A stretch of 64,000 nucleotides of DNA from Narthecium ossifragum. Lineage: Eukaryota > Streptophyta > Magnoliopsida > Dioscoreales > Nartheciaceae. The position numbers and the translations under genes are program-made. Each line of letters starts with the position of its first letter. Position 1 is the stretch's first letter. This document shows positions 23,033 to 35,522 of the stretch, piece by piece. The stretch is taken from assembly GCA_963920575.1 (NCBI GenBank), contig OY986965.1, forward strand, positions 4,463,072 to 4,527,071, given 5' to 3'. A model generated the notes under the pieces. The model was not told the DNA's origin, did no database searches, and was given only the letters and a program-made list of their open reading frames with translations.

Positions 23033-23967
23033 GCGCCGCCAAAGGCCGATCCCGCCGGCTCCACAGACGAAGAACTGCCGCCTGCACCTGCAAACGCAGC
23101 CCGGGTAGGAGTGAGCGATAAACTCAGTAGGGTTCTACTCTACGGCACACAGAAAGAAGGAAAACAACAACAGTGTTGTCTCCCAGCTCAAGTCTAACGG
23201 ATGCCACGGGTCCCACAACCCTGTCGATGTCCCAAGGGCTCATGTCATGAAACCTCTCTCCTGAACATGTTACCAGGAGGCCACGAAACAGTAACATGCA
23301 GGATCACCCTTACCCAAGCAGGAATACCATGCCTTGGGGAACCACGTCGGGAACGCATCGACACCCATCCTTAGCACTTGGCCTTGGAAGACAACACAAC
23401 CTCTAAACCTCAAACATTGATCAAAGTCAACTATCGCAAATCCTCAAGAACATGAGATTCAGAATCAACAATCACACCCTAAACTTGACTACCCAGCCAC
23501 GGTCCTAAGGCTAGATCCGAGCTACCCGAGAGCCTCGGATCGGCGACCCAAAACATCGTCCGCCTATCCTCAAATGCATCTAATGCACACAATGCATGAG
23601 CCTAGGCAAACATCTATCCTAGATGTCTCTATATGCCACAGCATCAATTACAGGTTCACAGTTATACAATAGCCCTCGGCACTCGCCGGCAAGAGGCTAA
23701 GGTTCCACAATTTCTCATTTGCTAGCACTCATAGCTAGCTAATGGTTAAGCAAACAGTTAAGCATTTAAATACCAATCACATATGTATTTAAAAGCAAGC
23801 CACATCATCAATTTACTCAAAGGAAATCAACATGCGATTCAATCCTTAATCTCAATGGAAATCCCTTGAAAAATTCATGAAAACCTCATACCAACCTCCC
23901 AACATGTTCATCTATCAAACCCAAGTGAAAGCCTTCCAAGAATAACCAGAAAACACTGCTCAAGGGC

Positions 23968-24312
23968 CCACGGTTGATGCGACGGTCGACCGTGAGGCCA
24001 CGGTCGATCCGGCGGTCGACCGTTGGACCAAAACAAGGAAAACCCCAAGGGCGACGGTCGATCCACCCATCGACCCTGTGAAGCCCAAAATGGGACAGAG
24101 CCTCACGGACGATGCGACGGTCGATCCGACGATCGACCGTGAGGCGGGATGAAAAAGGGAGGAAGCCCACGGTCGATCGGTCTATCGACCGTGGGAAACC
24201 AAAATCCCGACAGAGCCTGACGGACGATGCGACGGTCGATCCGACGGTCGACCGTCAGGCCCAGAAAGAGCAAATCAATACTTGACGGTCGATGCACCGA
24301 TCGACCGTCGAG
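23968..24312. repeat. Array of GGTCGA palindromes inside solo LTR A2
   Basis: This matches the array in LTR A1 in position and type: CGGTCGAT and GACCGTC units spaced 12 bp in clusters, each closing with an inverted arm such as CCGTGAGGC or CCGTCAGGC. The number and order of clusters differ from copy 1. Confidence 0.8.
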
Positions 24313-25163
24313 CCTTAGGTACAGTTCATCAGAACAGTGCCGGAAATCCAATTTCTTGGATTTCAAGGATCAAATCAAGTTGGAAAAAGCTGAGATTTTG
24401 CAAGCATGTGTAATTCTCGATGAGGAATCCAATGGTATAAAGAAATCACATTTTTGACGGTTAAATCTCATATCTAGGTCCAAATGGACGAAAACCGATA
24501 AAAAGGCGATAATACGGAAACCAACCGTTAGAATACCAAATTCGCAACGTAGGAATACAGGAAAGGAACTACACCACATGTGCAAAGAGCTACAAAGCAT
24601 TCTAACATGTATTCCTACAGCAAAAAGGCAATAAACCTATCCTAGGAGAACCCGATCCTAAAATCGAGGTAGAAACACCTACTTGAGCAAGTAGGGCAGC
24701 TCCTCCACGCGTCCAACCAGTCGAGCCGCCAAGATCCGCGTTCCGAAAGTCGCGTCTCTAAGCCCTAGCTCAGCCGAAGGAGAGAGAAGGAGAGAAAACG
24801 ACAGGAGAAGAGAAGGAAAGAGAGAGAAAGGGACAGGGCTTATATAGAAAACCGGATCTATCTCAGCCGTCCGATTCGATCTTTCCCGATCGAGCTCCGA
24901 TCTTCCGATCGGACGCACCCTAGAGATTCTAATCAAACACATGCATCAATCCAAGGTCGTGTGTGAAATGCGGGTGTGAAACCGACCACCAGAGGGCATA
25001 TTTATCAAAATGCCTCCGGGGTCCAAACCGCCATACGATCGCCCGATCGCACCCGACGCAGAACCAAACCAACAGGAAACCGGCTCTCGACTCATGCGGT
25101 CGAGCCAGGTCGGAGGGACGGGCCCTCACATGTAATGTACATGCACGTGGGCATGTACACAAA

Positions 25164-25614
25164 ATCTTTTTTATCGAAGAGCGTTGATATGAGTACATGT
25201 ATATCTAATAATAATAATAAAAATGTGTAGATGCCCACATGGCATGTGTATACAAATCTATTTTACCGAAATCCATGGTTTTTCCATACCATCTTTAATT
25301 CTGGTCTGGATGGAATCCAACTCCTAATAGAATCCAAAACAATGCGATCCAATTGACTAGCATCATTTGCATTTGGGTCAGGCCACGTCGGAATCAAATC
25401 CGGTGACAGATCACTTACTCTCACAGCAGGTACTCCCAACCCGAAATCTCTATTAAAAACACGAGACGAAGGGGATTAAAGTAATTAAAATAATCGAAAA
25501 TTCCAACCTTGTATGCATGTATAAGCCACACCTTTTCCCCATCGTCTCGAGCCTTCAAAGTTCAAAGAATCGCTTCCTTTTCAAGGACTCCATCTCTAGA
25601 ACGCTAAAGTGAGG
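25164..25614. other. Spacer upstream of the LSD1-like gene
   Basis: Near 25210-25260 there is an AAT repeat and another fragment resembling the hairpin element's end (CATGTGTATACAAAT). The rest shows no gene or element. It probably includes distal promoter sequence. Confidence 0.4.
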
Positions 25615-27650
25615 TATAAATATCGTCTATATATTATCGAGCCGAATCAGGATTCGAATCTCGAATCGAAAGTCTATAGTTTAGATCCGCCCAATCGAGG
25701 TAGCGATCGGCGATTGGTAACGCAAAACTCCTCCGTTTGTTGAATCATCGGCGTCTCTTTGGAGGTATTTTCTCGTTCCTTGTTTTGGGTTACTCTTCGT
25801 GGAAATTGGGGATGCCTTCGTTTTTGTTGATTCCAGGGTAGATGTTTGTTGGATTTTTAGGTTTTGAAATGAGCATGGTAGGTAGGAAAGTTGGACTTTT
25901 CAATGAGTTGTAATTGATGGGTTCTTTTTGTTCTTGGTTGTGAGTGACATGAATGTGGTTCTTTGAAAGGATATAGCTGTTCTTTCTGCGCCGATTACCC
26001 TTTGGGGTTCCCTTCATTGGATTTTCAAGTGGGTTCGTTTATCTTGATTCCTGGTTAGAATTTTTTATTATTATTACGTTTTAGCCTTTAGGTTTTGAAA
26101 CGAGTAATGATCGGTGGGAACCTTCGACTTTGCATTGAGATGTAATTGGAGGATCTTGGTTTATTGTTGATTGTGAGATAAACGTCATACTTTAGTATTC
26201 TCCCATCCTTTGTTCTTATTCTTGTCCCGTTATGAACATTTGCTCTAGCTCTGGTATAATAGCTATACTTTCCCTGTGGGGGTGTTGGGAATTAAATTTG
26301 TACCTTTCTTTATGTTACTGTACCAAGTTTGTGGTGTATAGTTTTCTTTGGAGCAATTAGATGTCTAACCATTATGAAAGTCGACAGACGACAGATGTGT
26401 ATTTTGGATTTCGATCGAGTTTTGCCAAAGAGAGGAGAAGCGAAAGGCTTTGTCTCCAATGGAGAGATGGTGGAGGGAAGTCTAGGATTGTTTGCATATT
26501 TTGAAGCAGATATGGGTGCTGTTCAGTTAAAATAATGGATCAGTGGCGAAGGATTTGCAGAACATTTAAAATAATAGTTATCATGAATTTTGAAAGGACT
26601 TTAAAGAATAAGCATACGTTAACTTTATCTTGTATAAGCGTGTAACATGTCAGGGACTACTGGTACTCAAAGGACCCCTTTTGTCCTGTTGTCTTTGTTA
26701 GTAGATATCTATTCAGTTGATCTAATTGTCCTCACAATTGCTTGAAAAAAGCCTGAAATTTCCTGTATGACTAAAAGTTGAAATGACCTTCCAAGAATGC
26801 TTTTACATCGATCTTTTTGTTTATTCAATGGAATTGTTGCAGTTTTATCATTTGATGTTGCTATCTTCTGGTGAGAACAGAGCTTTTTTAACTTTTAAGT
26901 ATTGAGCTTGCTCGTATGATGGAATGCATAAGATTTTGATGCCTATGTGTTTAGTTTCACAAATATCTTTTTTACGGTTGAGTTGTAGCCTAGCATCTTG
27001 TGGTCTAAAGGGCACCACAATGCACCAACATCTTCTGCTTGATGAAAGGACAAGTTTTTGTCCTTGCAATCTCAATTGTGTTTGGCGTCTTTGATAAAAG
27101 ATGCGGCATATACTTATTTAAGTTTTATGCTCTCTGGTCATACCTCTACATTTGGACATATTTTGGAGATGGATCATATTATATCAATTGAGATTATTTC
27201 TGGAGAAGACGAGCTCAAATAAAGCTTAAGTGAAAAGCTCATGTGGTTCTGTTGAAAGAAACAACATTTTAAAAAAATGCTTGGTCACTTATGTTCATTT
27301 TACTGGATCCTAAACTGTTGCAAAGAGGCATGTGTCTGGAGTAGGAAAACATTATAGCTACTTATGTAATTACCATTGATGTATAATTCAACCCAAGTAT
27401 TCTCCATATGGGATGCTTTGGTGTTTAGAACTTTTTGCAGCATATATCACTATTGGCATGGTTGTTGAAGGTTTTAATAGTGGATCAGAGGCTGTACATT
27501 TCCAATATCTTATCTGTAATTTAGGAAGCTTATTATGTTTTCAACTATTAGGAGTCCTTTTGATCAGTTTGCTGAAAACTTATTTACCTTTTAGATTTCA
27601 AATTTCAACACATTGATCACTCCAATTACTCGACTCGTCAAAATTTAGGT
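25615..27650 (+). promoter_or_regulatory. LSD1-like promoter and 5' leader with probable leader intron
   Basis: TATAAATA at 25615-25622 would place transcription start near 25650. A donor GGAG|GTATTT at 25764/25765 and an acceptor AATTTAG|GT ending at 27648 would remove about 1.9 kb of leader intron, leaving two bases before the ATG. The intervening sequence has no recognisable coding exon. This is a splice-site inference, without transcript support. Confidence 0.5.
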
Positions 27651-30600
27651 ATGCAGGGCCAAATTGTATGCATTGGATGCAGGAGCATTCTTCTTTACCC
27701 TAGAGGAGCTTCGAATGTTTGTTGTGCGATATGCAGCACCATAACCCAAGTTCCCCCTCCAGGTCTGCTTTAATTACATCTTAGTTTTGTTTTTTTTCCA
27801 CTGGACTATGTTTTTGAGTTTGTTTAAAACTTCTACAATTTCCTGTCATCTCATATATCGTTTGTGACACTCATCTGTATCCAGTTTTGTATCTTTACTC
27901 TGCAATAAATTTATGAAGCTTGTAGCTCTTGGTCCATTGGTTTCCAATCTTAAGCAAGATGTTGGTGTTGTATATTGTGAGGAATGATACTTATCAATGT
28001 ATTTATCGTCCATGATATTTTTATACAACACGATCTTCAAGATGATTATTCACTCAAAAGACCTGCATGCTAATACAGCAGCTTGATACACCTCTTTTTG
28101 TGCTTCATATGCACATTTCTTCACTTGCACAGCTACTATTATTTCTCTAAGAAAGTTTGTAAGGAGTGACTCTGGAATGAATGCCTGTGAGCTACTCCAA
28201 ATTAAGAGAAAAGAGTCAATTATCTGAGTAGAATATCCTTAGGCTTTGAATTTGTTGGCTTTGTTGCATCCATGAATACATACACGGAAAACAGGATAAG
28301 GAAGTCCCTGTCTAAAGTAAAGCACTTGAATAAATAGATCCAAACTAGGTTTCATTAGAAAATTCTCATTCAATGGACTCAAACAAATGGGTGCAGAGTA
28401 TTACAAGACTCTCGACATGGGAACTATCTATTTTTGGTATCGAGAAGATTATTCTATAGCCGCTTGCTAAAGGTTAAAGCCCTTGCTTGGTCTGTCAGCA
28501 ATCTTGGATAGCAAGAACTGTTGAGTTTTTAATAGTTCGTGAAATAGATGTTTTACAATGGTGTACAGCATACCCGAATTCTTCTAAGTCAATGTCCTCG
28601 TGTGCATATCCACCATATCCATCATGCTTCAGTGCCTAAAAGTTGGAGTGACGGTAAAGTTCTTGCCAAGGGGGAGACATCTTAGCTCATTTTGGGTTGG
28701 TGTAGTGAAAAATTCTATATAATCGCATCGGTATCAAAGATATTGTTGAGAAAGTATCACAGGGGTAGACTTGGACGATTAAGCTTTGATTTGTACTCTG
28801 ACAGTAGTCAAATTGGCCTCTCAGATCTTGGGGATCCATCTTTTTCTTTTTTGCTATATCATATTGGTACCCCAGTTGTGGTTTTTTTCCTTTTAACTCA
28901 TTTAGGGATAAAAAGGCGGCTTGGGTCAGGTGACTCAGGTCGATTCAGCACAGTGTAGAACATAGTGTCACTCAACTTGGATTGGGACTGAGTCAGAGCC
29001 TACCTGAACCTCAGCTCTTCTGGGTCTCAAGCCATTATCGGCTCATCCGAGAATTTCGAATCAGTGGGCGGTTCGACTGAACTTGATTGGATCCAATCTT
29101 TAATTGAGAGTACACATAAATAGGGGAATTGACTTTCCCAAAGAGAGAATGAGGTAGGGATGTAGGATGGCAATTTGTTAAGGATGGAGGTTGAGAGCGA
29201 CCAAGTAAGGAGGAACAGGTGGTGTAGGAAGAGGAGGTGAGGAGGAATGGGAGTAGGAGAGGAAAAAGAGGACAAATGGGCTGTAGGGTTCTACTATTTC
29301 AAATGGTTGATATCTTGGTAGCCATTGGATTTTTTGCAATGGATAACAGAAGTTAAAGTCTCATCCGTATCCAACCCTGATGCAACTATGCGCAAGATGA
29401 TCTGAACTTATATGACGTGACTTATTTGTATAGGATGTCCCCAGTTAGGGTAATAGGTGTAGCCGTGTAACTCGATAGTCGATGCAACTCCCAAATCTTT
29501 GAATCACCCAAATCGGCACTGGTTGGGTAGAAAAATTTCTGCTCCATGGATTTAGATGATAGATCTTTCATGATTTGTCAGTTTTATATTCTGATTAGTA
29601 TTAATTGCAGGGATAGAGATGGCTCAGCTTGTATGTGGAGGCTGCCGAGCGTTGTTAATGTATACTCGTGGTGCGACAAGTGTGAGATGTTCCTGCTGCA
29701 ACACCATAAACACTGCAAGATCAGGTATGCTTTGTTATTTATCTTTCGCAAGCTTTATAAACAGCTTGAAATATGAACATAGGAATGTCTCTCATAATGT
29801 TTTTCGAGTGTGGCTTATACTGGAGATGGATAGAGGCAAATCATGGGGGTTGTTTATGTAACTATAGGAGTTTGGAGGAAGATGAGTTTTAAGTGTTTTC
29901 AGTACCCTTTTGTGGTAACTGAATGCCTTCTAGCTCTAAGTCTGGACAACAGAAAGTCTTGACTGGCAAAGTTTTGATCCTTTCTGCTTTAGGGGGATTG
30001 ATTTCTGGATCTGCAAAATCGGTCCTCCTTTTGTCAGATAAATTAGTCTTTCTCATATAGTGAACTTCCAAAACTGTTTCTCTGTCTGGATTAGTTTTTC
30101 CTACTTTGAAAGTTTTGTTGGAAAACAACAGAGAATTTTTGGCGTTTGGTTGCCATAAAGTTTTAGTCTCTTATCTTTCTTGTTTCTCATTGCTAGTGTG
30201 TGCTTTCATTTTTGGTGGAGAATTGTGGGTATTCCCTGGACCCTGATGATCTTGTTAACTTGTTTATGGAGTTCGTTACTTCTGGTTCCATGGTCTGAAA
30301 TTTCTTATAAGTTAATGTCATTGGCACAATATTACAAATGTTACAAACCCTTGTCCATCTGATCTGCTTTTTCAAGACTCTACTTTGCAACCACTCACTG
30401 AAGCGCTTAAACTGCGAGGTTTCCCTCCCATCTCTAAAGCTCTTTCTGTTAGGAACGTATGATACAGTAGCTCTTTCTGCCATTCAAATCCTTATGTTAT
30501 TCTACATGTGATGTGAAACTGAAGGGCTTGTTCATAACCACCGAAATTCTCTTCCTGATATTACCCTGTTCTGATGAAATGGTTTCAAGCATGCTGGAAG

Positions 30601-31788
30601 CAGGAGGCTTTTGCCTTCATTAACATGAGTATTGCCAGACATCCGGATCCCTTTTTGCTGATCTATCAGGGGGGGGCTTAATTAGCGTTGTTGCCTGTGG
30701 AATATGCTGCTGCTTTCACTTATCAAAGTGGCTAGGGAAGAGAGGTTTCTCTTTAGCTTGCTCACTTAGAAAGCCAACAAGCTGGTGGATTCTGTTACTT
30801 GCTCATTGACTGTGACTGATTATTCTTGAGGTCATTTTCCTTTCTATATTCCCCTATGTCCGTCCAAAAACCTTTACCTTCTACATCTTCTTGGGACTAG
30901 GTTTATCCCGTTTGTAATAGCTATTTGTCAAAGGGAGTTTACATCAGGTAAGTAATAATTTTTCTGTCTTGTGGTTGATGATCTGATGCGGACCACAAAT
31001 GAGAGAATACTATGCTTAGTGTTTTTCGTGAATTTTGTTTGGCAGTTAGTTAAATATAACAAGGTTTATGCTTCAGTGTCCTAAAATTGCTGTTTTCTTG
31101 TGCATGCAAAACAGCAAATCAGGTTGCTCAGGTAAGCTGTGGCCAGTGTCGAACAACATTGATGTATCCTTATGGGGCACCATCTGTAAAATGTGCTGTA
31201 TGCCATTTCATCACTAATGTTGGGGTATGTGCTGAGATTCATGGTTCATTTTAGCTTCTGTTGTTTCTTTGAATGATAAGATTTAAAATCCACAAGGCCA
31301 TTGAGCCTCTATTTTATTCCTGACTTTCTCCTGCTCTCCTCTTTCGGCAGATGAGTAACATGAGGGTTCCAATTCCTGTACATCGGCCTAATGGAACTAC
31401 ACCTGTTCCTTCATCTACATCAGCTGTATGTACTGTTTTGTTTTGCTTCATTGACTTGGTAATGTTATTGACTAAGCATTTATATATCTCACTGTTTGCT
31501 CTTCTGATTGTGACTGTTACAGCAGTTGCCAAAAGGCCAGAGCCAGACTGTGGTTGTTGAGAATCCTATGTCGGTCGATGAAAGTGGGAAGCTGGTAATT
31601 TCTTGTCGCCAGTAGTATATATAGCAGTTGCCACTATCCAGTTACACATGCATACAATCAGGGTGCTCACCCACACACGTTCCTTCATCAGATTATATGT
31701 GTATGAATATTCAGCTGGATAGTTCACTAAATCTTCCATTATGCAGGTGAGCAATGTCGTGGTTGGAGTTACGACAGAGAATAAATGA
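27651..31788 (+). CDS. LSD1: LSD1-type zinc-finger protein (LESION SIMULATING DISEASE 1 family)
   Basis: Plant regulator of cell death and oxidative-stress signalling; family members hold back runaway cell death and bind transcription factors and metacaspase through their fingers. Six coding exons give 174 residues: 27651-27762, 29611-29724, 31115-31224, 31351-31425, 31523-31594 and 31747-31788, all GT-AG. Three zf-LSD1 fingers are intact, with Cys at 7/10/25/28, 46/49/64/67 and 84/87/102/105 in the pattern C-x2-C-R-x2-L-x-Y-x-x-G-A. The tail contains [20 protein letters not shown], the conserved LSD1 carboxyl end, which separates it from the shorter LOL proteins. One exon maps to each finger. 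The acceptor of exon 5 reads ACAGCAG, a tandem NAG site that could add or drop one Gln. Confidence 0.95.
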
Positions 31789-33077
31789 CATTTCTTGTGT
31801 TTGGATATTGTAAGATGGACATGTATTGTTGTACATTTAAAATCCGGTAATGTTTGTTTGCGTGTATTTTTCCTTAGTGGCATATGGATGATAAGTTCTT
31901 ATTGTATATCGTTCAAAAACAGGAAGGCTGCATTTTTTGGTTGTATATGCACAGGACTTAAATATGAAAGTACGCAGTTCCGATCAAAATGTGCTTTGTC
32001 ATCATCATAGTGATTGTAGAAACTAACAGTAGACATAATGGAGACATGAAAAAAGGCATTTTATTTGATTTGGTGGGGTAGTAATACAAATTCTTGATTC
32101 AACATCAATTTGATGACTGTGATAGGGGGAGTGACATCAATGTTGCTTAATTGTGGTAATTGACCGATATGGCTTGCATAGTAAGTTAATTTTTCATTGT
32201 GAAATATTTTGGAAATGAGATAGATAGGGGAATGGTGTCGACTATGGATTTTGTTTGGGTTAATCTCAGCAATAACTAAGAATCTTTGGTTATTGTCATA
32301 TACTAGTGTACCTAGCTTCTATTTCTTCCAAAGTAATGACTTAATTGTAGACCTATGTGTTCCAATCACAGCAACTTAAGGGAATATATTTGGTTCTCAT
32401 ATTACTTATGGATGTTTAAGAAGCTTCTTTGAATTCTCTGTTCTCCTAACTTAGGTTAAGAGTTTGGCCTGGAAGCTTTTGTGCTTCATCACATACAGTT
32501 GAACTTTTACTGCTCATTAGGACAATTTGAGGGCTTATTTAGTATTCTTAGATGGTCCCTATTATGGTTTGGATGTAGGTTATCTGATAAGTGGATAGTA
32601 GCACTACACTGCTTGGTCTCTGTTCAAGCATGCTTTAAAAAATCCAGGACAGGGTGGGTTGTGGGCCTTGTTCTTGGGTGATCTTTGTTTTCTGAGATTC
32701 TTTAGATTCCTTATGTTCTGAGTTGTTCTAGTCAACTTGTGATTCTTGTCGATGTACTTCATGTATACTATATAGCTTTATACGCTGGATTTAGGAATAT
32801 TTATTATTTAGTCTATAAGAATATAAGAGGCATCTATCATCTCAAACTAGTGAATCTTGCTTGGGATATTCAAATTCTAGCTTGGTGGCAGTAACTTATG
32901 CAGGAAATTATGGTTGCCCATGTATGGCATGAGAGATTGATTGTGGATGAGGACACATCTCCCATAAGCTGTAGTAATTAATAGGACTTGCTATATCATT
33001 CAAAAATAACAACAAAATACTTGCAGGGATATAATACTCATCTCTGTAATTGCCGGAACATCGCCGGGGCATCTGTC
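31789..33077. other. 3' UTR and downstream flank of the LSD1-like gene
   Basis: The first few hundred bases probably hold the 3' untranslated region. Beyond that I see AT-rich sequence with no supported gene, RNA or repeat, up to the poly(T) run that marks the LINE. Confidence 0.45.
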
Positions 33078-35088
33078 TTTTTTTTTTTTTTTTCTTTTTT
33101 TTTTTTTGCTTAGTTGAGCCAAAGTGGCTGGGCATTACATCAAACAACTACAAGGAAACTATAGGTGATCCATCCGCGACCCTCATCCGAGCCCGCCGAG
33201 CAAGATCATCGGCTACATCATTAGAGGCACGGGGAATGTGCGCAAAGATGACACCCCCAAGGCTTGCACTTAAGCTCCAAATACGCCTAAGGCTCGATTG
33301 CAGCTCAACCGCCTAGGCCTCTCTTCCATTAATGAAATTAATTGCACTTCTTGAGTCTGATTCAATCACCACATTTCTGATACCTCTCAGCACTGCTTCT
33401 TCCAGCCCCCTCCTGATAGCCAGTATCTCAGCCTCATCACTACCTGTGGCCACTACCCTCTCCATGAGCGTCCACTCCGGTGTCCCTCCTCCCCGCCAAC
33501 ATACCACTCCGATTCCAGCTTCTGTTGATCTCATGGACCAAGATCCATCTGTCTGTAGCACTGCACATCCGACATAATATCCACTATGGTCTTGTGCGTG
33601 TCCAAGGCCACGGTGCCAACCCTTTCCATGCCAGAGCTCCGCTGCCATCCTGCGAACTCTCCATGTAAGTGATTCAGCAGAAACACCACCATCATGCCAG
33701 ACAACTTCATTCATTTCCTTCCAAAGTAACCATAGACCATACCCTACTAGAGATTTAACCCATATGTTAGCGGGATTAGTTGAAGAGGATATTGTCAACA
33801 GTTGAAGAAGAGAGGCCAAGTTCCAGCCATGGAGCGTCCTTTCATGCAATGGGAGAAGGAGGCTCCACATCTTGTTTGCGTAGGGGCATTCACTCAAAAT
33901 ATGCCGGACTGATTCAACAGCCCCACACTCCCTTGGACAGTAACGCTCCTGAACAATACCCCTTCTCCACAGGCAATCCCGCGATGGAACTCGCTCATGG
34001 AGGAGTTTCCATAGAAAGTGACGAACTCTTGGTCCTACTGGGGAGTTCCATACATTGACCCATCCTGCTTGCGAGAGATTGGAAGATCCCCTGCACTCCT
34101 TCGTGACCACCCATAGGTTTATAGAGGAAGCAACCGGTTTCCTTGTTCTATTGAATACCCACCTTACTTGATCACGGCATAGTGCAGTGTCAATACGCAC
34201 CTCCAAAACCTCCTTCATAAGCTCCTCATGAAACTCTTGTTCCACCAAGGCCCTGCACCAACGCCCATCATTCATTAGGCATCCGAGGTTGAAGTGTTCC
34301 AAAATTCCGCCCATTCTAACCATGGTCGGACTCTTCGCCAGCGGTCCCTCCCCCACCCACCACTCTTGCAAGGGGTCAATAAGACTACCAGGGGATGGAG
34401 TGAACTTTAGACCCAAACGCAGCTCCTCGGTGGCGCGACAAATAGCCTTCCAGAAAGCATATGACGGCCTAGAGCGCGGACGTGAAGGAAGAAGGCCCTT
34501 CCATTCATACTTGTCACGAGTTATCGCCTCCCAAATAGAGCTCTGTTCCTCCAAGAAGCTTGCCGCCCTTCTCATGTGGAGTGATCTCTGCCACCGTACA
34601 AGATTGCGGATGCCTAGCCCTCCCAACTCTATTGGCCTGCAGACTAGGTCCCATTGCACGCGAGACAAGGATCCAGTGTCTCGCCAAAGGAACGCACAGC
34701 ACAACAACTCTAGCTTGCGCAAAACAGAGACCGGCACACATGAGGACATCATAACGTGCACGGGAAGGGTTTGTAGGACTGATCTCACTAGGGTGACTCT
34801 TCCAGCCTCCGAGAGCATCGCAGCCTTCCACGAGGAAACTTTCAAGACTAACTTGTCTATTAGTTCTCCAAAATCCGGCGCCCTCAGCCTCCTGCCGCTG
34901 ACTGGTGTGCCGAGATATTTCCAGGTTCCAACTGCTTCTACAACGCCAAGTATTCTGCATATCACCACACGCCTCTCCACTGGAACAAGTGGAGAGATCC
35001 GGACGCTCGACTTTGCTAGGTTGATACTAAGGCCTGAGATGGCTTTAAAGTTGGTCAGCAACAATTTGAGCTTGGAACCATCAATCTA
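33078..35088 (-). mobile_element. 5'-truncated L1-type LINE with RT end, zf-RVT and RNase H
   Basis: On the minus strand one open frame (about 35064-33313, 583 codons) covers the end of a non-LTR reverse transcriptase (AISGLSINLAKS), a zf-RVT-type region (RVRHFLWKLLHERVPSRDCL, then C-x3-C and CPYANKMW) and an RNase H domain (LQTDGSW, EAEILAIRRGL, VIESDS). The frame ends with a stop near 33313, followed by a short 3' region and a poly(A) tail, seen as poly(T) at 33078-33107. Everything before the late part of the RT is missing, typical of incomplete reverse transcription. The unbroken frame suggests recent insertion. I could not find target duplications. Confidence 0.88.
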
Positions 35089-35522
35089 AATGGACCATGC
35101 CCACATACAACATATGGTTGATTGGGGCCTCCGCGGTGGGCACTTCTTGCTACTCTCATGAGAAGGAGCTATGGGCTCATGGTACAATGATCAATGCTTC
35201 TTTAGTTCTGCTATAGGGGATAGCACTGAGACTTAAATGGTTGGATACTACAACCAAGGGCCTGAGTTATTATTGAAACCCACAACTTACATGCAGTGGA
35301 GGCACTCACAAGGAAGAGGCTTTGGGGGGAGGGCAGCAGATGCACATATTCGGGAGATATGGAGGACCTAGGTCCTTCGTTTTGATTGTCATTTTTATGT
35401 ATATACCTAGAGAATGTAACGAAAGGGTGGATGTCATATCAAAATGACGTAGGAGATACAATGCTAGTTTTGCCTAGTCAACTGACGAGGACTTGGAGCT
35501 TTGAATAGCATCACTTAGTAGG
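35089..35522. other. Spacer between two LINE fragments
   Basis: No gene, RNA or element ends that I can support. Confidence 0.4.

Larger units (their letters stand above)
21139..25130 (-). mobile_element. Solo LTR, family A, copy 2, carrying a nested LTR
   Basis: It starts TGTCACACCCCGACCC and ends GGCCCTCACA, flanked by the 5-bp duplication TGTAA (21134-21138 and 25131-25135). Sequence blocks match copy 1 in order, for example CTCAAGCGCCTCTGGATGTA near the left and the CTAGCTCAGCCGAAGGAGAG block near 24760. Without the nested LTR and its extra target copy it is about 2407 bp. Read on the minus strand, CTATATAAGCCC near 24839-24847 is a good TATA box, and CGATCGAG/CGATCGG motifs (24886-24912) lie just upstream. 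Confidence 0.88.
20879..25163. mobile_element. Hairpin-rich inverted-repeat element, copy 2, split by a solo LTR
   Basis: The ends are a perfect 12-bp inverted repeat, TTTGTGTACATG at 20879 and CATGTACACAAA ending at 25163, each followed inward by CACGTG. The interior at left carries several ATCGGTAGTGAGGTACCGAT-type palindromes. Removing the LTR inserted at 21139-25130 plus one target copy leaves about 290 bp, close to the 262 bp of the copy at 43002-43263. No clear target duplication was found for the element itself. Confidence 0.7.

Noticed and set aside
34289..35089. Plus-strand frame of 266 codons
   Set aside because: Antisense to the LINE reverse transcriptase/RNase H frame, which explains the open reading.
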